Source: Vibrio brasiliensis LMG 20546 (GTDB taxonomy: Bacteria > Pseudomonadota > Gammaproteobacteria > Enterobacterales > Vibrionaceae). From it: a stretch of DNA of 43,903 nt. How positions within the stretch are numbered: position 1 is the first letter of the stretch; each line of letters begins with the position of its first letter. Under the pieces are notes generated by a model. It saw only the letters and a list, made by a program, of their open reading frames with translations, ran no database searches and was not told the DNA's origin. The position numbers and the translations under genes were made by a program. Of this stretch, positions 25,227 to 34,036 are shown one piece after another. The stretch covers positions 1 to 43,903 of the forward strand of contig NZ_AEVS01000109.1 in assembly GCF_000189255.1 (NCBI RefSeq). Direction: 5' to 3'.

Positions 25227-25391
25227 ATTGCCACCAGCTAAGCGTTACAAATTAAATATAAGAATCTAGTGACTACTAATGTTCACTTTATTATTAGTCT
25301 AGGTTAGGCATGAGTTACTCTTGAGGGCAAGTTTTTTATGCTCTGTGCCAGAATTATGATGCAAAAATGCCAAATGATTATCTCAAGGTGT

Positions 25392-25418
25392 GAGCAAGGT
25401 CTAATTCGAACCTTGCTC
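25392..25418. repeat. Inverted repeat between the two minus-strand cyclase genes
   Basis: GAGCAAGGT (25392-25400) pairs perfectly with ACCTTGCTC (25410-25418) around 9 bases. It lies downstream of the PAS-GGDEF gene (minus strand) in a 284-base gap and could be its terminator, though no T-run follows on either strand. Nothing else is recognisable in this gap. Confidence 0.45.
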
Positions 25419-25510
25419 TAGCAGTACTTTATATGTGGATTGTTTGTATTATACAAATCGATTGGGATAGGTCTGTAAACTTTGGAATGAATCGTGGTTA
25501 ATTTGCATGA

Positions 25511-26476
25511 CTATTCAATAAATGACGATTCGAATACAGTCGAACGGTTTCGCCCTGACTCCTTAGAAAAGTAGAGTGACTTATCAGCATGTTCAAGCCA
25601 CGCGAGATGACTGGATTGTAATGGTGAAATCTCACACACACCTAAGCTAATGGTGTACTTAACATCATGCTGTTCACATTTAACTACCGAGCTTTCAATA
25701 CGCTTGCGCAATCGCTCGGTAAAGTAGAGAGCCTGATTCGCACATGTGCCAGGCAAGATAACGGTGAACTCTTCACCGCCATAGCGTCCGCAAATGTCCG
25801 AACTACGAGAGGCTCGTTTTAGTGCTTCAGCGGCGTGACGGATAACTTCATCGCCGACAGTATGTCCGTAAGTGTCGTTAACCCGTTTAAAATGATCGAT
25901 ATCGAAGATCACCAGTGAAGAGACTTCCCCCGTTACCTGGCAATGCTCGTACTCTTTTTGCAGGTTCACTTCCCAGTGAGCACGGTTATAGAGTTTAGTC
26001 AGGCCATCGGTTTGGCTCAAATTAGACAGTTTCTGGTTTGAATCCATTAAGTGGATTTTGTTTTTAGCGATATCGGTAACATCGTTGATGATCAAACTGA
26101 CGTGAGAAACTTCACCATTAACTGACGTTAGTGGAGAAAAGGTAATGTTCTGACGCATTTCACTTAAGCCATTGGAAATTGGACTGAAGTTTTTAAATTT
26201 AAACAGATACGGTCGATCTTCCCAACAGGAAAATCCACGACTGTTTAGGGTAAACGCGGTATTAACTTTCTTTCTTAGCCAGGTTTCAGGAAGATCATCG
26301 ACAACACTAAATAGCACTTTACCAATTATCTGCTCAGCGCTGATGCCACTGTATGATTGCATGAATGAGTTCCAGGCACAGACCTTGTAATCTCTGTCGA
26401 CTACGATAAGACCAGCATCAAGATCACCTATGATTTGCATTGCCCAGTGAAAATCGCCGATATCATTTGCCGTCAT
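25511..26476 (-). CDS. PAS-GGDEF diguanylate cyclase
   Basis: A 321-residue cytoplasmic protein with no membrane segment. A PAS domain covers about 12-137 (GDLDAGLIVVDRDYKVCAWN, SGISAEQIIGKVLF, and the PAC tail VSLIINDVTDI). A short coiled linker leads to a GGDEF domain from about 150, with FDIDHFKRVNDTYGH, GGEEF (233-237) and I-site RSSD (224-227), so it should be active and feedback-controlled. The ATG overlaps the stop of the REC-CheC gene by four bases (ATGA), a sign of translational coupling. It is therefore probably the output partner of that response regulator. Confidence 0.9.
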   Translation of the reverse strand: MTANDIGDFHWAMQIIGDLDAGLIVVDRDYKVCAWNSFMQSYSGISAEQIIGKVLFSVVDDLPETWLRKKVNTAFTLNSRGFSCWEDRPYLFKFKNFSPISNGLSEMRQNITFSPLTSVNGEVSHVSLIINDVTDIAKNKIHLMDSNQKLSNLSQTDGLTKLYNRAHWEVNLQKEYEHCQVTGEVSSLVIFDIDHFKRVNDTYGHTVGDEVIRHAAEALKRASRSSDICGRYGGEEFTVILPGTCANQALYFTERLRKRIESSVVKCEQHDVKYTISLGVCEISPLQSSHLAWLEHADKSLYFSKESGRNRSTVFESSFIE

Positions 26477-27456
26477 ATTAGGCTCTCCAGAATTTGTTGA
26501 ATGGCATCAAGAGACTCGTTATCCATCAAGAAAATAATGTCACAGGCTACATCGAGGTTTTCTGCTTTGTAGACAAATTCAATCGTAAATATGTCCTGAT
26601 CATACTCTTCAAGAAAACCGCTTGAGTTTAACGATACCTGCAGAGGTTCTTTCTCAAGCACAATAGGCTGACGCAACGAAATAGAAATATCTAACTGCTT
26701 ACTGAACGAGACCAAAAACGAAGAAACCAACAGATTAGAAATGTCGAGAATCACTTCATTGGTCGAATTGACCTCTTCACCACAACTGTTACTCGCTAAC
26801 TGTTCAAAGCCGCTACCATGCAGACATACCAGCGCTTCGCCATTGATACCGTTGCCAACAAAACGTTGCGAAACAGCGCGAGATTCAGAGTTGTTTACTA
26901 TGTCTTGAACCGTCATCTTCAATTCTGACTGGTGCAGAGAGGCGACATTAGGTAGTGGCATTTCTATAAACTTGCCAACTTGTTCAGCGATGATAGAAGC
27001 ACTGGCACCTAGAGCGACATTGCTCATTTCGCGAATCGCTCCCATTAAGTCAATTGCATTTGGCGTTAACTCTGGGTGCAGCGTAGTCGTCGCTTTTAGT
27101 GGGATAGCGAACCTATCAAATAACTCGACTAAATCTGAGGTGACAAACGGTTTTTCAATGAACTCGTGAGCGCCAAGCTCTAAACAGCGGTTTTTTGCCT
27201 TGACTTGAATATCACCGGATACGACAACGATATGGGTTGGATAGTGGTTTATTGGCAGAGAGGCGAGTACCTCAAAACCGTCCATCACAGGCATGGTCAA
27301 ATCAAGGAACAACAGATCGATATTTTGCTTAGTCATCGTTTCTAGTGCGGATTTTCCGTTTTCAGCCTGGAAAATCTGCAGAGAATCTGAAGGGGAAATA
27401 CGACTGATAATGGATTTGCGAGCGATTAACGAGTCATCGCAAACTAGTATGTTCAT
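26473..27456 (-). CDS. Response regulator with CheC-like phosphatase domain
   Basis: A 327-residue protein with an N-terminal receiver domain (about 1-120). It has acidic pair D7/D8, phosphorylation site D52 in LFLDLTMP, S80 and K102 in EKPF. The C-terminal part (about 135-327) is CheC-like: helix AIREMSNVALGASAS carries ExxN at 143-146, and the second helix EVILDISNLLVSSF has DxxN at 238-241. CheC/CheX proteins dephosphorylate CheY-P; fused to a receiver, the domain may dephosphorylate its own or another response regulator. The first gene of a two-gene operon with the PAS-GGDEF gene, which it overlaps by four bases. No histidine kinase is adjacent. Confidence 0.85.
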   Translation of the reverse strand: MNILVCDDSLIARKSIISRISPSDSLQIFQAENGKSALETMTKQNIDLLFLDLTMPVMDGFEVLASLPINHYPTHIVVVSGDIQVKAKNRCLELGAHEFIEKPFVTSDLVELFDRFAIPLKATTTLHPELTPNAIDLMGAIREMSNVALGASASIIAEQVGKFIEMPLPNVASLHQSELKMTVQDIVNNSESRAVSQRFVGNGINGEALVCLHGSGFEQLASNSCGEEVNSTNEVILDISNLLVSSFLVSFSKQLDISISLRQPIVLEKEPLQVSLNSSGFLEEYDQDIFTIEFVYKAENLDVACDIIFLMDNESLDAIQQILESLI

Positions 27457-27628
27457 GACGGTAATTTATACACCTGTAGCAGAGCACCACATAATAAGTG
27501 GGCTGATGGGTATGTGTCAGTATTGTGACGCTTGTTCAAACTATTGACTGCATAGTTAACACTTTTGTTGCTGATAATTCACGCACTTTTTTTGGAGAGA
27601 TAACAAAAGTTGGATGATCGGCACATAA

Positions 27629-28564
27629 TTATGTATGAAAATTGCACTGTAATGCGCGTGAAACATTTGATGCAGGCAGGATGTTCAACTTTTGGCAGAT
27701 AAACCAGCCAGCTTTGACGAGTTTTTCGAGGTCAACACCCGTCTCTAAACCTAGTCCGTGGCAGAGATAGAGAACATCTTCAGTTGCGACATTACCGGAT
27801 GCTCCCTGAGCATAGGGACAGCCGCCAAGCCCTGCGACACTTGAATCTATGGTATTGATGCCCATCATCAGTGACTGGTAAATGTTAGCCAGAGCCTGAC
27901 CGTAGGTGTTATGGAAATGGACGGCAACATTTGCAGGTGAAGTGTCCGCGAGAATCGCAGAGAGAAGATGCGCGGTTCGGTTTGGTGTGGCGGTACCGAT
28001 TGTGTCTCCTAAAGAGACCTGATAACAACCCATGTTGAGCATTTCATTGGTTAAACGAGCAACTTGCTGTGGCTCTGTTGGCCCATCATAAGGGCAATCC
28101 GCAACACAGGACAGATAGCCCCTGACTGGAATTTTGTGTTTAGACGCCAACTCTATCACGTCCGTAAATCGTTCGAGGCTTTGAGAAATAGAGCAGTTAA
28201 TATTACGTTGGCAAAAGCCTTCAGATGCTGAAGTAAACACGGCAACATGGTCTACGTGATGCTGTAACGCAGATTCAAGACCACGGACGTTAGGTGTCAG
28301 GGCAGAGTAGGTGACGCCGTTGGTACGATTAATCTGATCAAACACGCGATCGGAATCAGCCATTTGCGGTATTTTTCTGGCTGAAACAAAAGCGCCGCAT
28401 TCGATCTCTTTTAAACCAGTGGTAGAGAGTTGGTTAATCAGTTCCACTTTAACTTCAGGCGCGAGGGCTGCTTCATTCTGCAATCCATCTCGCGGTCCAA
28501 CTTCAAAGATGTTGACGGATTGCAACTGATTAGAGAGCGGCGTGATTATGCTTGGTTGTTTCAT
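27629..28564 (-). CDS. liuE: Hydroxymethylglutaryl-CoA lyase
   Basis: The last step of leucine breakdown: 3-hydroxy-3-methylglutaryl-CoA is split to acetoacetate and acetyl-CoA. The 311-residue TIM barrel shows EVGPRDGLQNE (metal and substrate site), GAFVSARKIPQMAD, VHFHNTYGQA with the metal-binding histidines, and the signature SSVAGLGGCPYAQGASGN with the catalytic cysteine. AGGGAG lies five bases before the ATG. It directly follows liuC, nine bases away. In other bacteria liuD normally lies between these two; here it does not. No clear terminator is seen after it. Confidence 0.95.
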   Translation of the reverse strand: MKQPSIITPLSNQLQSVNIFEVGPRDGLQNEAALAPEVKVELINQLSTTGLKEIECGAFVSARKIPQMADSDRVFDQINRTNGVTYSALTPNVRGLESALQHHVDHVAVFTSASEGFCQRNINCSISQSLERFTDVIELASKHKIPVRGYLSCVADCPYDGPTEPQQVARLTNEMLNMGCYQVSLGDTIGTATPNRTAHLLSAILADTSPANVAVHFHNTYGQALANIYQSLMMGINTIDSSVAGLGGCPYAQGASGNVATEDVLYLCHGLGLETGVDLEKLVKAGWFICQKLNILPASNVSRALQCNFHT

Positions 28565-28573
28565 GGCGACTCC

Positions 28574-29392
28574 CTAACTCTCTTTTTCATCCCACTTAGG
28601 GGAACGTCTCTGTAAGAAAGCCGACAAACCTTCCTGCCCCTGATCTGAAACTCGTATTCTGGCGATAAGCTGGCTGGTATAGCGCATCAGCGCTTGGTCT
28701 ATTACGATGTTGCTGCAGTGATGACATAGCTTTTTAGCTTCAACCATAGCTTGAGGGCCGTGTTTAAGCAGAGGTTGTAACCAATGGGTGGCATCATGCT
28801 GCAAGCTTTGAGGTGCGGATATCTGATGAATCAGGTTAAGCTGCAATGCGGCTTGCGCGTCGATTCTCTCGGCAGAAAGCATATAGCGTCTGGCATTTCG
28901 CACGCCCATGGCACGAATCACATAAGGTGCAATAGTCGCAGGGACCAAACCCAGTTTCACCTCGCTTAAACATAGCTGACAATCCTCGCTGGCAAACACC
29001 ATGTCACAGCAACATATCAGACCTAATGCCCCACCAAATGCACAACCTTGAACTAAAGCTATGGTGGGTGTTGGGAAGTGATCAAGCTTATCGAGTAAGG
29101 TCGCTAACTGATAGGCATCGAGCTGGTTTTCTTGTTCACTTTTATCGACCATAGAGCGCATCCAATTAAGATCCGCCCCTGCGGAAAAATGCTTTCCTTG
29201 TCCCGATAAAACAAGGCAACGTACCTGTGGATTGGCAGATAATGAGTCGAGTAGTGCGATCAACTGAGCGATGACTTCGGCATTAAAGGCATTAGCTTTA
29301 TCCGGACGGCATAAGGTGACAGAGGCGACGCCATGGTGATCAATATCCGCAATGACATCCGGAGTTAGCGAGTCTGAAGATTTATTTACCAT
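28574..29392 (-). CDS. liuC: Methylglutaconyl-CoA hydratase
   Basis: A crotonase-fold enzyme that hydrates 3-methylglutaconyl-CoA to HMG-CoA in leucine breakdown. Seen: HFSAGADLNWM and GCAFGGALGLICCCD (oxyanion-hole glycines) and LCLSEVKLGLVPATIAPYV (acid residue of the active site; the ATIAPYV version is typical of methylglutaconyl-CoA hydratases rather than general enoyl-CoA hydratases). Length is 272 residues. AGGATG lies upstream and the start is three bases after the liuB stop, so it is translationally coupled. Its place in the liu operon supports the specific name. Confidence 0.92.
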   Translation of the reverse strand: MVNKSSDSLTPDVIADIDHHGVASVTLCRPDKANAFNAEVIAQLIALLDSLSANPQVRCLVLSGQGKHFSAGADLNWMRSMVDKSEQENQLDAYQLATLLDKLDHFPTPTIALVQGCAFGGALGLICCCDMVFASEDCQLCLSEVKLGLVPATIAPYVIRAMGVRNARRYMLSAERIDAQAALQLNLIHQISAPQSLQHDATHWLQPLLKHGPQAMVEAKKLCHHCSNIVIDQALMRYTSQLIARIRVSDQGQEGLSAFLQRRSPKWDEKES

Positions 29393-29395
29393 AGG

Positions 29396-31009
29396 TCACA
29401 TCCTGAATATACCAAACTGACTGTCGGCAATGGGGGCTCGAAGAGCCACTTTAAGCGCTTGAGCTAATACCTGACGCGTGTGTTTGGGATCAATGATACC
29501 GTCGTCCCATAAACGGGCGCTGGCATAATAAGGGTGGCCTTGTGTATTGTATTGCTCAAGAATTTGCTGACGAAATTGCTCGGCGTCCTCAGTCGCCCAT
29601 TCTTGTCCCTGACGTTGCATTACCTGCTGCTTTACTTGAGTCAGAACACCAGCAGCTTGCTCTCCACCCATGACTGAAATACGCGCATTTGGCCACATCC
29701 ACATTAGGGTGGGATCGTAGGCGCGACCACACATGCCATAGTTTCCTGCACCATAAGAACCGCCAATGATGATGGTAAACTTAGGCACATTTGCACAAGC
29801 CACCGCCATGACCAGCTTGGCTCCATTCTTGGCAATTCCTCCTTCTTCGTATTTTTTTCCGACCATAAAACCAGTGATGTTTTGCAGGAATAGAAGCGGC
29901 ACCTTACGTTTGGCGCATAATTCGATGAAGTGAGCCCCTTTTTGCGCAGACTCTGAAAACAAAATGCCGTTATTAGCGACAATACCAATCAACTGACCTT
30001 CGATACGAGCAAAGCCACACACGAGTGTTGTACCGAATAGGGCTTTAAACTCATCAAACTCAGAACCATCGACGATACGAGCAATGACTTCACGAACATC
30101 AAACGAGAGACGAAGATCAGAGTTAACCACGCCGTAAAGCTCTTCGCTTTTATAGCAGGGTGGAGATATCTGTTGGCTTGCTGGGTCCGCTTCTATCTCA
30201 CAGTGCAAATTGGTGTTGGCTACCGCTTGCCGAGCCAGTTGCAGTGCATGATGCTCATCTTCCGCATAGTAATCAGCAACCCCTGATTTACGGCAGTGAA
30301 CATCTGCGCCACCCAGTTCCTCATCAGTAACAATTTCACCTGTGGCGGCTTTGACTAAAGGAGGGCCGGCAAGAAAGATGGTACCTTGTTGTTTTACAAT
30401 GACTGAAACATCGGCCATCGCTGGAATGTAAGCCCCACCTGCAGTACATAGTCCAAGTACTAGCGCAATTTGTGGTATCCCTTTGGCAGACATGCGTGCC
30501 TGATTGAAAAATATCCGACCAAAGTGGTCTCGATCCGGAAAAACTTCAGCCTGATGGGGTAAATTGGCACCACCTGAATCAACCAGATATACACAGGGAA
30601 GTCGGCAGCGCTCGGCGATTTCCTGAGCCCTGAGGTGCTTTTTAACCGTAAGTGGGTAATAGGTACCACCTTTAACCGATGGATCATTGGCAATCACCAT
30701 GCATGACAGTCCGTTGATTTTCCCAATACCAGCAACGACACCAGCGCAAGGTACGTTCTCTTCATAAACTTGCCAGGCGGCAAACTGGCCAATCTCAAGA
30801 AATGGCGTATCGGCATCGAGCAGTTGATCAATCCGTTCTCGCACTGGCAATTTGCCCTTTTTACGTTGGTGCGCGAGTGCCTTTTCACCACCTCCAAGCT
30901 TGATCGACGCTATATCAATCTCTAATTGGTTGACTAAGCCAGACATAGCGTCGAAATTCTTGAGATAGAGTGGAGCTTCGGTGTTAATTTTTGATTTAAT
31001 AACCGCCAT
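29396..31009 (-). CDS. liuB: Methylcrotonyl-CoA carboxylase, carboxyltransferase subunit
   Basis: The 537-residue beta subunit of methylcrotonyl-CoA carboxylase, which moves the carboxyl group from biotin to 3-methylcrotonyl-CoA. It shows REKID-type N-terminal [62 protein letters not shown] and [20 protein letters not shown], all standard for this family; length is normal. Shine-Dalgarno AGGGGG sits right after the liuA stop. It cannot work without a biotin carboxylase/biotin carrier alpha subunit (liuD), which is not encoded next to it or, as far as I can see, anywhere in this window. Confidence 0.95.
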   Translation of the reverse strand: MAVIKSKINTEAPLYLKNFDAMSGLVNQLEIDIASIKLGGGEKALAHQRKKGKLPVRERIDQLLDADTPFLEIGQFAAWQVYEENVPCAGVVAGIGKINGLSCMVIANDPSVKGGTYYPLTVKKHLRAQEIAERCRLPCVYLVDSGGANLPHQAEVFPDRDHFGRIFFNQARMSAKGIPQIALVLGLCTAGGAYIPAMADVSVIVKQQGTIFLAGPPLVKAATGEIVTDEELGGADVHCRKSGVADYYAEDEHHALQLARQAVANTNLHCEIEADPASQQISPPCYKSEELYGVVNSDLRLSFDVREVIARIVDGSEFDEFKALFGTTLVCGFARIEGQLIGIVANNGILFSESAQKGAHFIELCAKRKVPLLFLQNITGFMVGKKYEEGGIAKNGAKLVMAVACANVPKFTIIIGGSYGAGNYGMCGRAYDPTLMWMWPNARISVMGGEQAAGVLTQVKQQVMQRQGQEWATEDAEQFRQQILEQYNTQGHPYYASARLWDDGIIDPKHTRQVLAQALKVALRAPIADSQFGIFRM

Positions 31010-31018
31010 GCTGCCCCC

Positions 31019-32188
31019 TTAACGAGATTCTTCAAACAGTTCGCGACCGATCAGCATACGTCTGATTTCGGACGTGCCAGCGCCAATTTCGTACAGTTTA
31101 GCGTCGCGAAGTAAACGACCAGCAGGGAACTCGTTGATGTATCCGTTACCGCCAAGTAGTTGGATTGCATCGAGGGCTATCTGAGTGGCGAGTTCAGCAC
31201 TATAGAGAATAACCCCAGCCGCATCTTTCCGGCTGGCGTGTCCGCTATCGCAGGCATTAGCAACAGCATACACATAGGCACGAGCAGCATTAGAGCGGGT
31301 GTACATATCGGCCACTTTCGCTTGTACCAGCTGAAACTCACCAATTGAGCGGCCAAACTGTTTACGGTCATGGACATAAGGTATGACAAGGTCCAGACAG
31401 GCTTGCATAATGCCGAGTGGACCTGCAGCGAGAACAACGCGTTCGTAATCCAGACCACTCATCAGCACTTTGACCCCTTGGTTGACTTCGCCCAAGATGT
31501 TTTCGATGGGTACCGGACAGTTATTGAAGACTAATTCGCATGTATTTGATCCACGCATACCAAGCTTGTCGAGTTTCTGTGCATGCTGGAACTGGGAGAC
31601 GGATCTCTCGACGATAAAGGCGGTTATGCCATGAGAGCCTTTGTCAGGCTCCGTTTTTGCGTACACCACAACGACATCTGCATCAGGACCATTGGTGATC
31701 CACATTTTAGAACCGTTTAGTAGATAGTGATCGCCATTGAGCTCGGCCTTAAGCTGCATGCTAATGACATCAGAACCCGCATTCGGCTCACTCATCGCAA
31801 GGGCGCCAACGTGGCTACCGTCGATGAGTTTAGGCAGAAACTTTTCGCGTTGCTGCTGATTGCCATTACGAAATATCTGATTCACACACAAATTGGAGTG
31901 GGCGCCATAACTGAGTGCAACTGAAGCTGAAGCGCGACTTATCTCCTCCATTGCGACCACATGAGCCAGATAGCCCATCCCGGCACCGCCGTATTGTTCA
32001 GACACGGTAACGCCAAGCAGACCCATCTCGCCGAGAAGTGGCCATAATTGATTGGGGAAAGAGTTGGCCTGGTCTATTTCCCCAGCAAGAGGAGCAATTT
32101 GTTGCTGAGCGAAGCTATTGACGTGCTCGCGCAACAAATTGATTGATTCATCCTGACCAAAGTTGAGTGGAGTGTATTGGCTTGTCAT
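31019..32188 (-). CDS. liuA: Isovaleryl-CoA dehydrogenase
   Basis: An FAD enzyme that oxidises isovaleryl-CoA to 3-methylcrotonyl-CoA and passes electrons to ETF. The 389-residue protein shows [15 protein letters not shown] and [12 protein letters not shown] (FAD and substrate site), [15 protein letters not shown] and the [11 protein letters not shown] motif. Glu249 in that motif is the catalytic base position typical of isovaleryl-CoA dehydrogenases, unlike other acyl-CoA dehydrogenases, where the base lies near the C-terminus. GGAGG lies five bases upstream of the ATG. It is the first structural gene after liuR. Confidence 0.95.
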   Translation of the reverse strand: MTSQYTPLNFGQDESINLLREHVNSFAQQQIAPLAGEIDQANSFPNQLWPLLGEMGLLGVTVSEQYGGAGMGYLAHVVAMEEISRASASVALSYGAHSNLCVNQIFRNGNQQQREKFLPKLIDGSHVGALAMSEPNAGSDVISMQLKAELNGDHYLLNGSKMWITNGPDADVVVVYAKTEPDKGSHGITAFIVERSVSQFQHAQKLDKLGMRGSNTCELVFNNCPVPIENILGEVNQGVKVLMSGLDYERVVLAAGPLGIMQACLDLVIPYVHDRKQFGRSIGEFQLVQAKVADMYTRSNAARAYVYAVANACDSGHASRKDAAGVILYSAELATQIALDAIQLLGGNGYINEFPAGRLLRDAKLYEIGAGTSEIRRMLIGRELFEESR

Positions 32189-32245
32189 GACGCCTCCGAT
32201 AATCGGTTCAAAACGTAGATTTCGAAGACGGTTTGGACGTTTAAC

Positions 32246-32620
32246 TTATTGAGAGTCCACAACTAATGCTTGTTGGCAACGCGCTCTGGCGATATTGAGG
32301 TCATCAAGCATACTGTTAATGTCTTCGAGCTGGCGCAGCAGCACCGCTTCCTTTTCATCAATGATTTTCAGCATTTCTGTTAGCTGAGTTTCACCTTGGT
32401 GCGTGTCATACAATTCGAACAATTCACGAATCTCAGCCAGAGAAAAACCGAGACGCTTACCACGCAAAATAAGCTTCAAACGGGTTTTGTCACGGCGGTC
32501 GTAGATTCGCATGCTGCCTTTACGTTCGGGATGAATCAGGCCTTCATCTTCGTAAAAGCGGATGCTTCGAGTCGTGACATCAAATTCTTTGGCAAGGTCG
32601 CTAATCTTATATTTTTCCAC
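32246..32620 (-). CDS. liuR: MerR-family regulator LiuR
   Basis: A DNA-binding regulator of branched-chain amino acid breakdown. The protein is 124 residues from the chosen start and has the MerR helix-turn-helix and wing (YKISDLAKEFDVTTRSIRFY, EDEGLIHPERKGSMRIYDRRD) and a long dimerisation helix. The ORF runs to an ATG at 32641 without ribosome binding site, while a GTG at 32620 has AGGAAAG nine bases upstream and begins at the usual MerR point, so I prefer it. It is the first gene of the liu operon and lies beside divergent operators, so autoregulation is likely. LiuR responds to acyl-CoA-type intermediates in relatives. Confidence 0.9.
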   Translation of the reverse strand: MEKYKISDLAKEFDVTTRSIRFYEDEGLIHPERKGSMRIYDRRDKTRLKLILRGKRLGFSLAEIRELFELYDTHQGETQLTEMLKIIDEKEAVLLRQLEDINSMLDDLNIARARCQQALVVDSQ

Positions 32621-32721
32621 TGAATAAACTTTCCTGTGCATTGCTAAATTGGGGCTAAAAAATGGCAGGTAGTTATGGTCTTTGATTTCATCTACCCGCG
32701 AGAATGGTTTTATTTCGTTTC

Positions 32722-32766
32722 TTTACGTTTACGTAAATGTTAGTGCTATGCTTACGTAAACGTCAA
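32722..32766. promoter_or_regulatory. Divergent promoters with two LiuR-like operators
   Basis: TTTACG-TTTA-CGTAAA (32722-32737) and its inverted near-copy read on the minus strand, TTGACG-TTTA-CGTAAG (32766 down to 32751), are 13 bases apart. For the thiolase operon, TTTACG (32722) and TATGCT (32747) can serve as -35 and -10 with a 19-base spacer, the wide spacing typical of MerR-activated promoters. For the liu operon, TTGACG is the -35 and TAACAT (32742-32737) a possible -10, 18 bases apart. The boxes are seen; LiuR binding is inferred from position and from the known type of site for this regulator. Confidence 0.75.
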
Positions 32767-32797
32767 GAAATTAAGCCAGCTTAAAAAGGGGCGTCGA

Positions 32798-34009
32798 ATG
32801 GAACAGAAACAGATATGGATAGTGTCGGCTAAGAGAACGCCAATCGGTCGCTTTCAAGGAGCACTGAGCAAGTTTACTGCGCCACAACTCGGTGGTATCG
32901 CCATTCGCGCTGCATGTGACCAGTCTGGATTACAGCCGGAGAGCATTGACGAAGTTTTTATGGGGTGCGTGCTCCCCGCAGGCTGCGGACAAGCTCCGGC
33001 AAGACAGGCGGCATTGGCGGCTGAGCTACCGTTGAGCAGTGGCTGTACTACGGTCAACAAGGTGTGTGGCTCTGGGATGAAATCAGTAATGTTGGCGCAT
33101 GACTTAGTCCTTGCTGGCAGCATACAGTGCGCGATTGCTGGTGGAATGGAGAGCATGACCAATGCCCCTTATTTACTTAAAGAGTCGCGCAACGGAATGA
33201 GGATTGGTCATAAAACCACGTACGACCATATGTTCCTGGACGGCTTGCAAGACGCATACGAAGGCGAATTAATGGGCGTTTACGGCCAGCAAATCGCTGA
33301 CAAATATCAGTTCACTCGTGAGCAGATGGATGAGTGGGCAACTCAGTCCGTAGAACGCGCTTTAGCGGCACAGAGTCAAGCGATGTTCGAGCATGAAATG
33401 GTGACTGTCGAGATTTCAAACGGCGAGCCACTCAATTACGACGAGCTTCCCCCTTCAATCGATTTATCCAAGATAACCAAGTTAAAGCCTGCATTTGCTC
33501 CGGATGGGACGATAACCGCTGCAAACTCAAGTGCCATATCTGATGGTGCTTCAGCTCTGGTTGTCATGAACAGTGACAGTGCGAAACGCCAAGGCATCAA
33601 ACCACTGGCGATAATCAAAGCCCACGCCAGTCATGCGAGAAAGCCAGCAGAATTTACTACGGCGCCAGTGTACGCAATCAAACAGCTTCTTTCTGATTTG
33701 GATTGGGAAATTGATGAGGTTGATCTGTGGGAGATTAACGAAGCTTTTGCTGTCGTTACCCAGATAGCCGTGCGCGAACTTAACCTTGACCAAAACAAAG
33801 TGAACATCAAAGGCGGCGCATGTGCGTTGGGTCATCCAATTGGTGCAAGTGGTGCGAGAATTCTAACTAGCTTGATTTATAGCCTGAGACAGCTGCAGTC
33901 CTATGGTGTCGATGGTGATGCAAGTAAACGCAAAGTGATGAAAGGCGTCGCGGCGATCTGCATAGGTGGTGGCGAAGCAACCGCGATCGGTATCGAAATC
34001 CCGTTATAA
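32798..34009 (+). CDS. Acetyl-CoA C-acyltransferase (thiolase II)
   Basis: A biosynthetic/degradative thiolase that interconverts two acetyl-CoA and acetoacetyl-CoA, or splits 2-methylacetoacetyl-CoA in isoleucine breakdown. The 403-residue protein has nucleophile Cys90 in VNKVCGSGMKS, His346 in ALGHPIGASGA, and second Cys388 in AICIGGGEA; all are intact. AAAGGGG lies seven bases before the ATG. It is the first gene of a seven-gene operon driven from the divergent LiuR-type promoter. In this setting it may handle acetoacetyl-CoA from leucine and 2-methylacetoacetyl-CoA from isoleucine. Confidence 0.9.
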   Translation: MEQKQIWIVSAKRTPIGRFQGALSKFTAPQLGGIAIRAACDQSGLQPESIDEVFMGCVLPAGCGQAPARQAALAAELPLSSGCTTVNKVCGSGMKSVMLAHDLVLAGSIQCAIAGGMESMTNAPYLLKESRNGMRIGHKTTYDHMFLDGLQDAYEGELMGVYGQQIADKYQFTREQMDEWATQSVERALAAQSQAMFEHEMVTVEISNGEPLNYDELPPSIDLSKITKLKPAFAPDGTITAANSSAISDGASALVVMNSDSAKRQGIKPLAIIKAHASHARKPAEFTTAPVYAIKQLLSDLDWEIDEVDLWEINEAFAVVTQIAVRELNLDQNKVNIKGGACALGHPIGASGARILTSLIYSLRQLQSYGVDGDASKRKVMKGVAAICIGGGEATAIGIEIPL

Positions 34010-34036
34010 AGATGCGAAACAATTGAAAAGGAAATC

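Noticed and set aside
29704-29988. Minus-strand ORF of 94 residues within liuB
   Set aside because: It overlaps liuB in another frame, and its composition is that of a shifted reading of a conserved enzyme.
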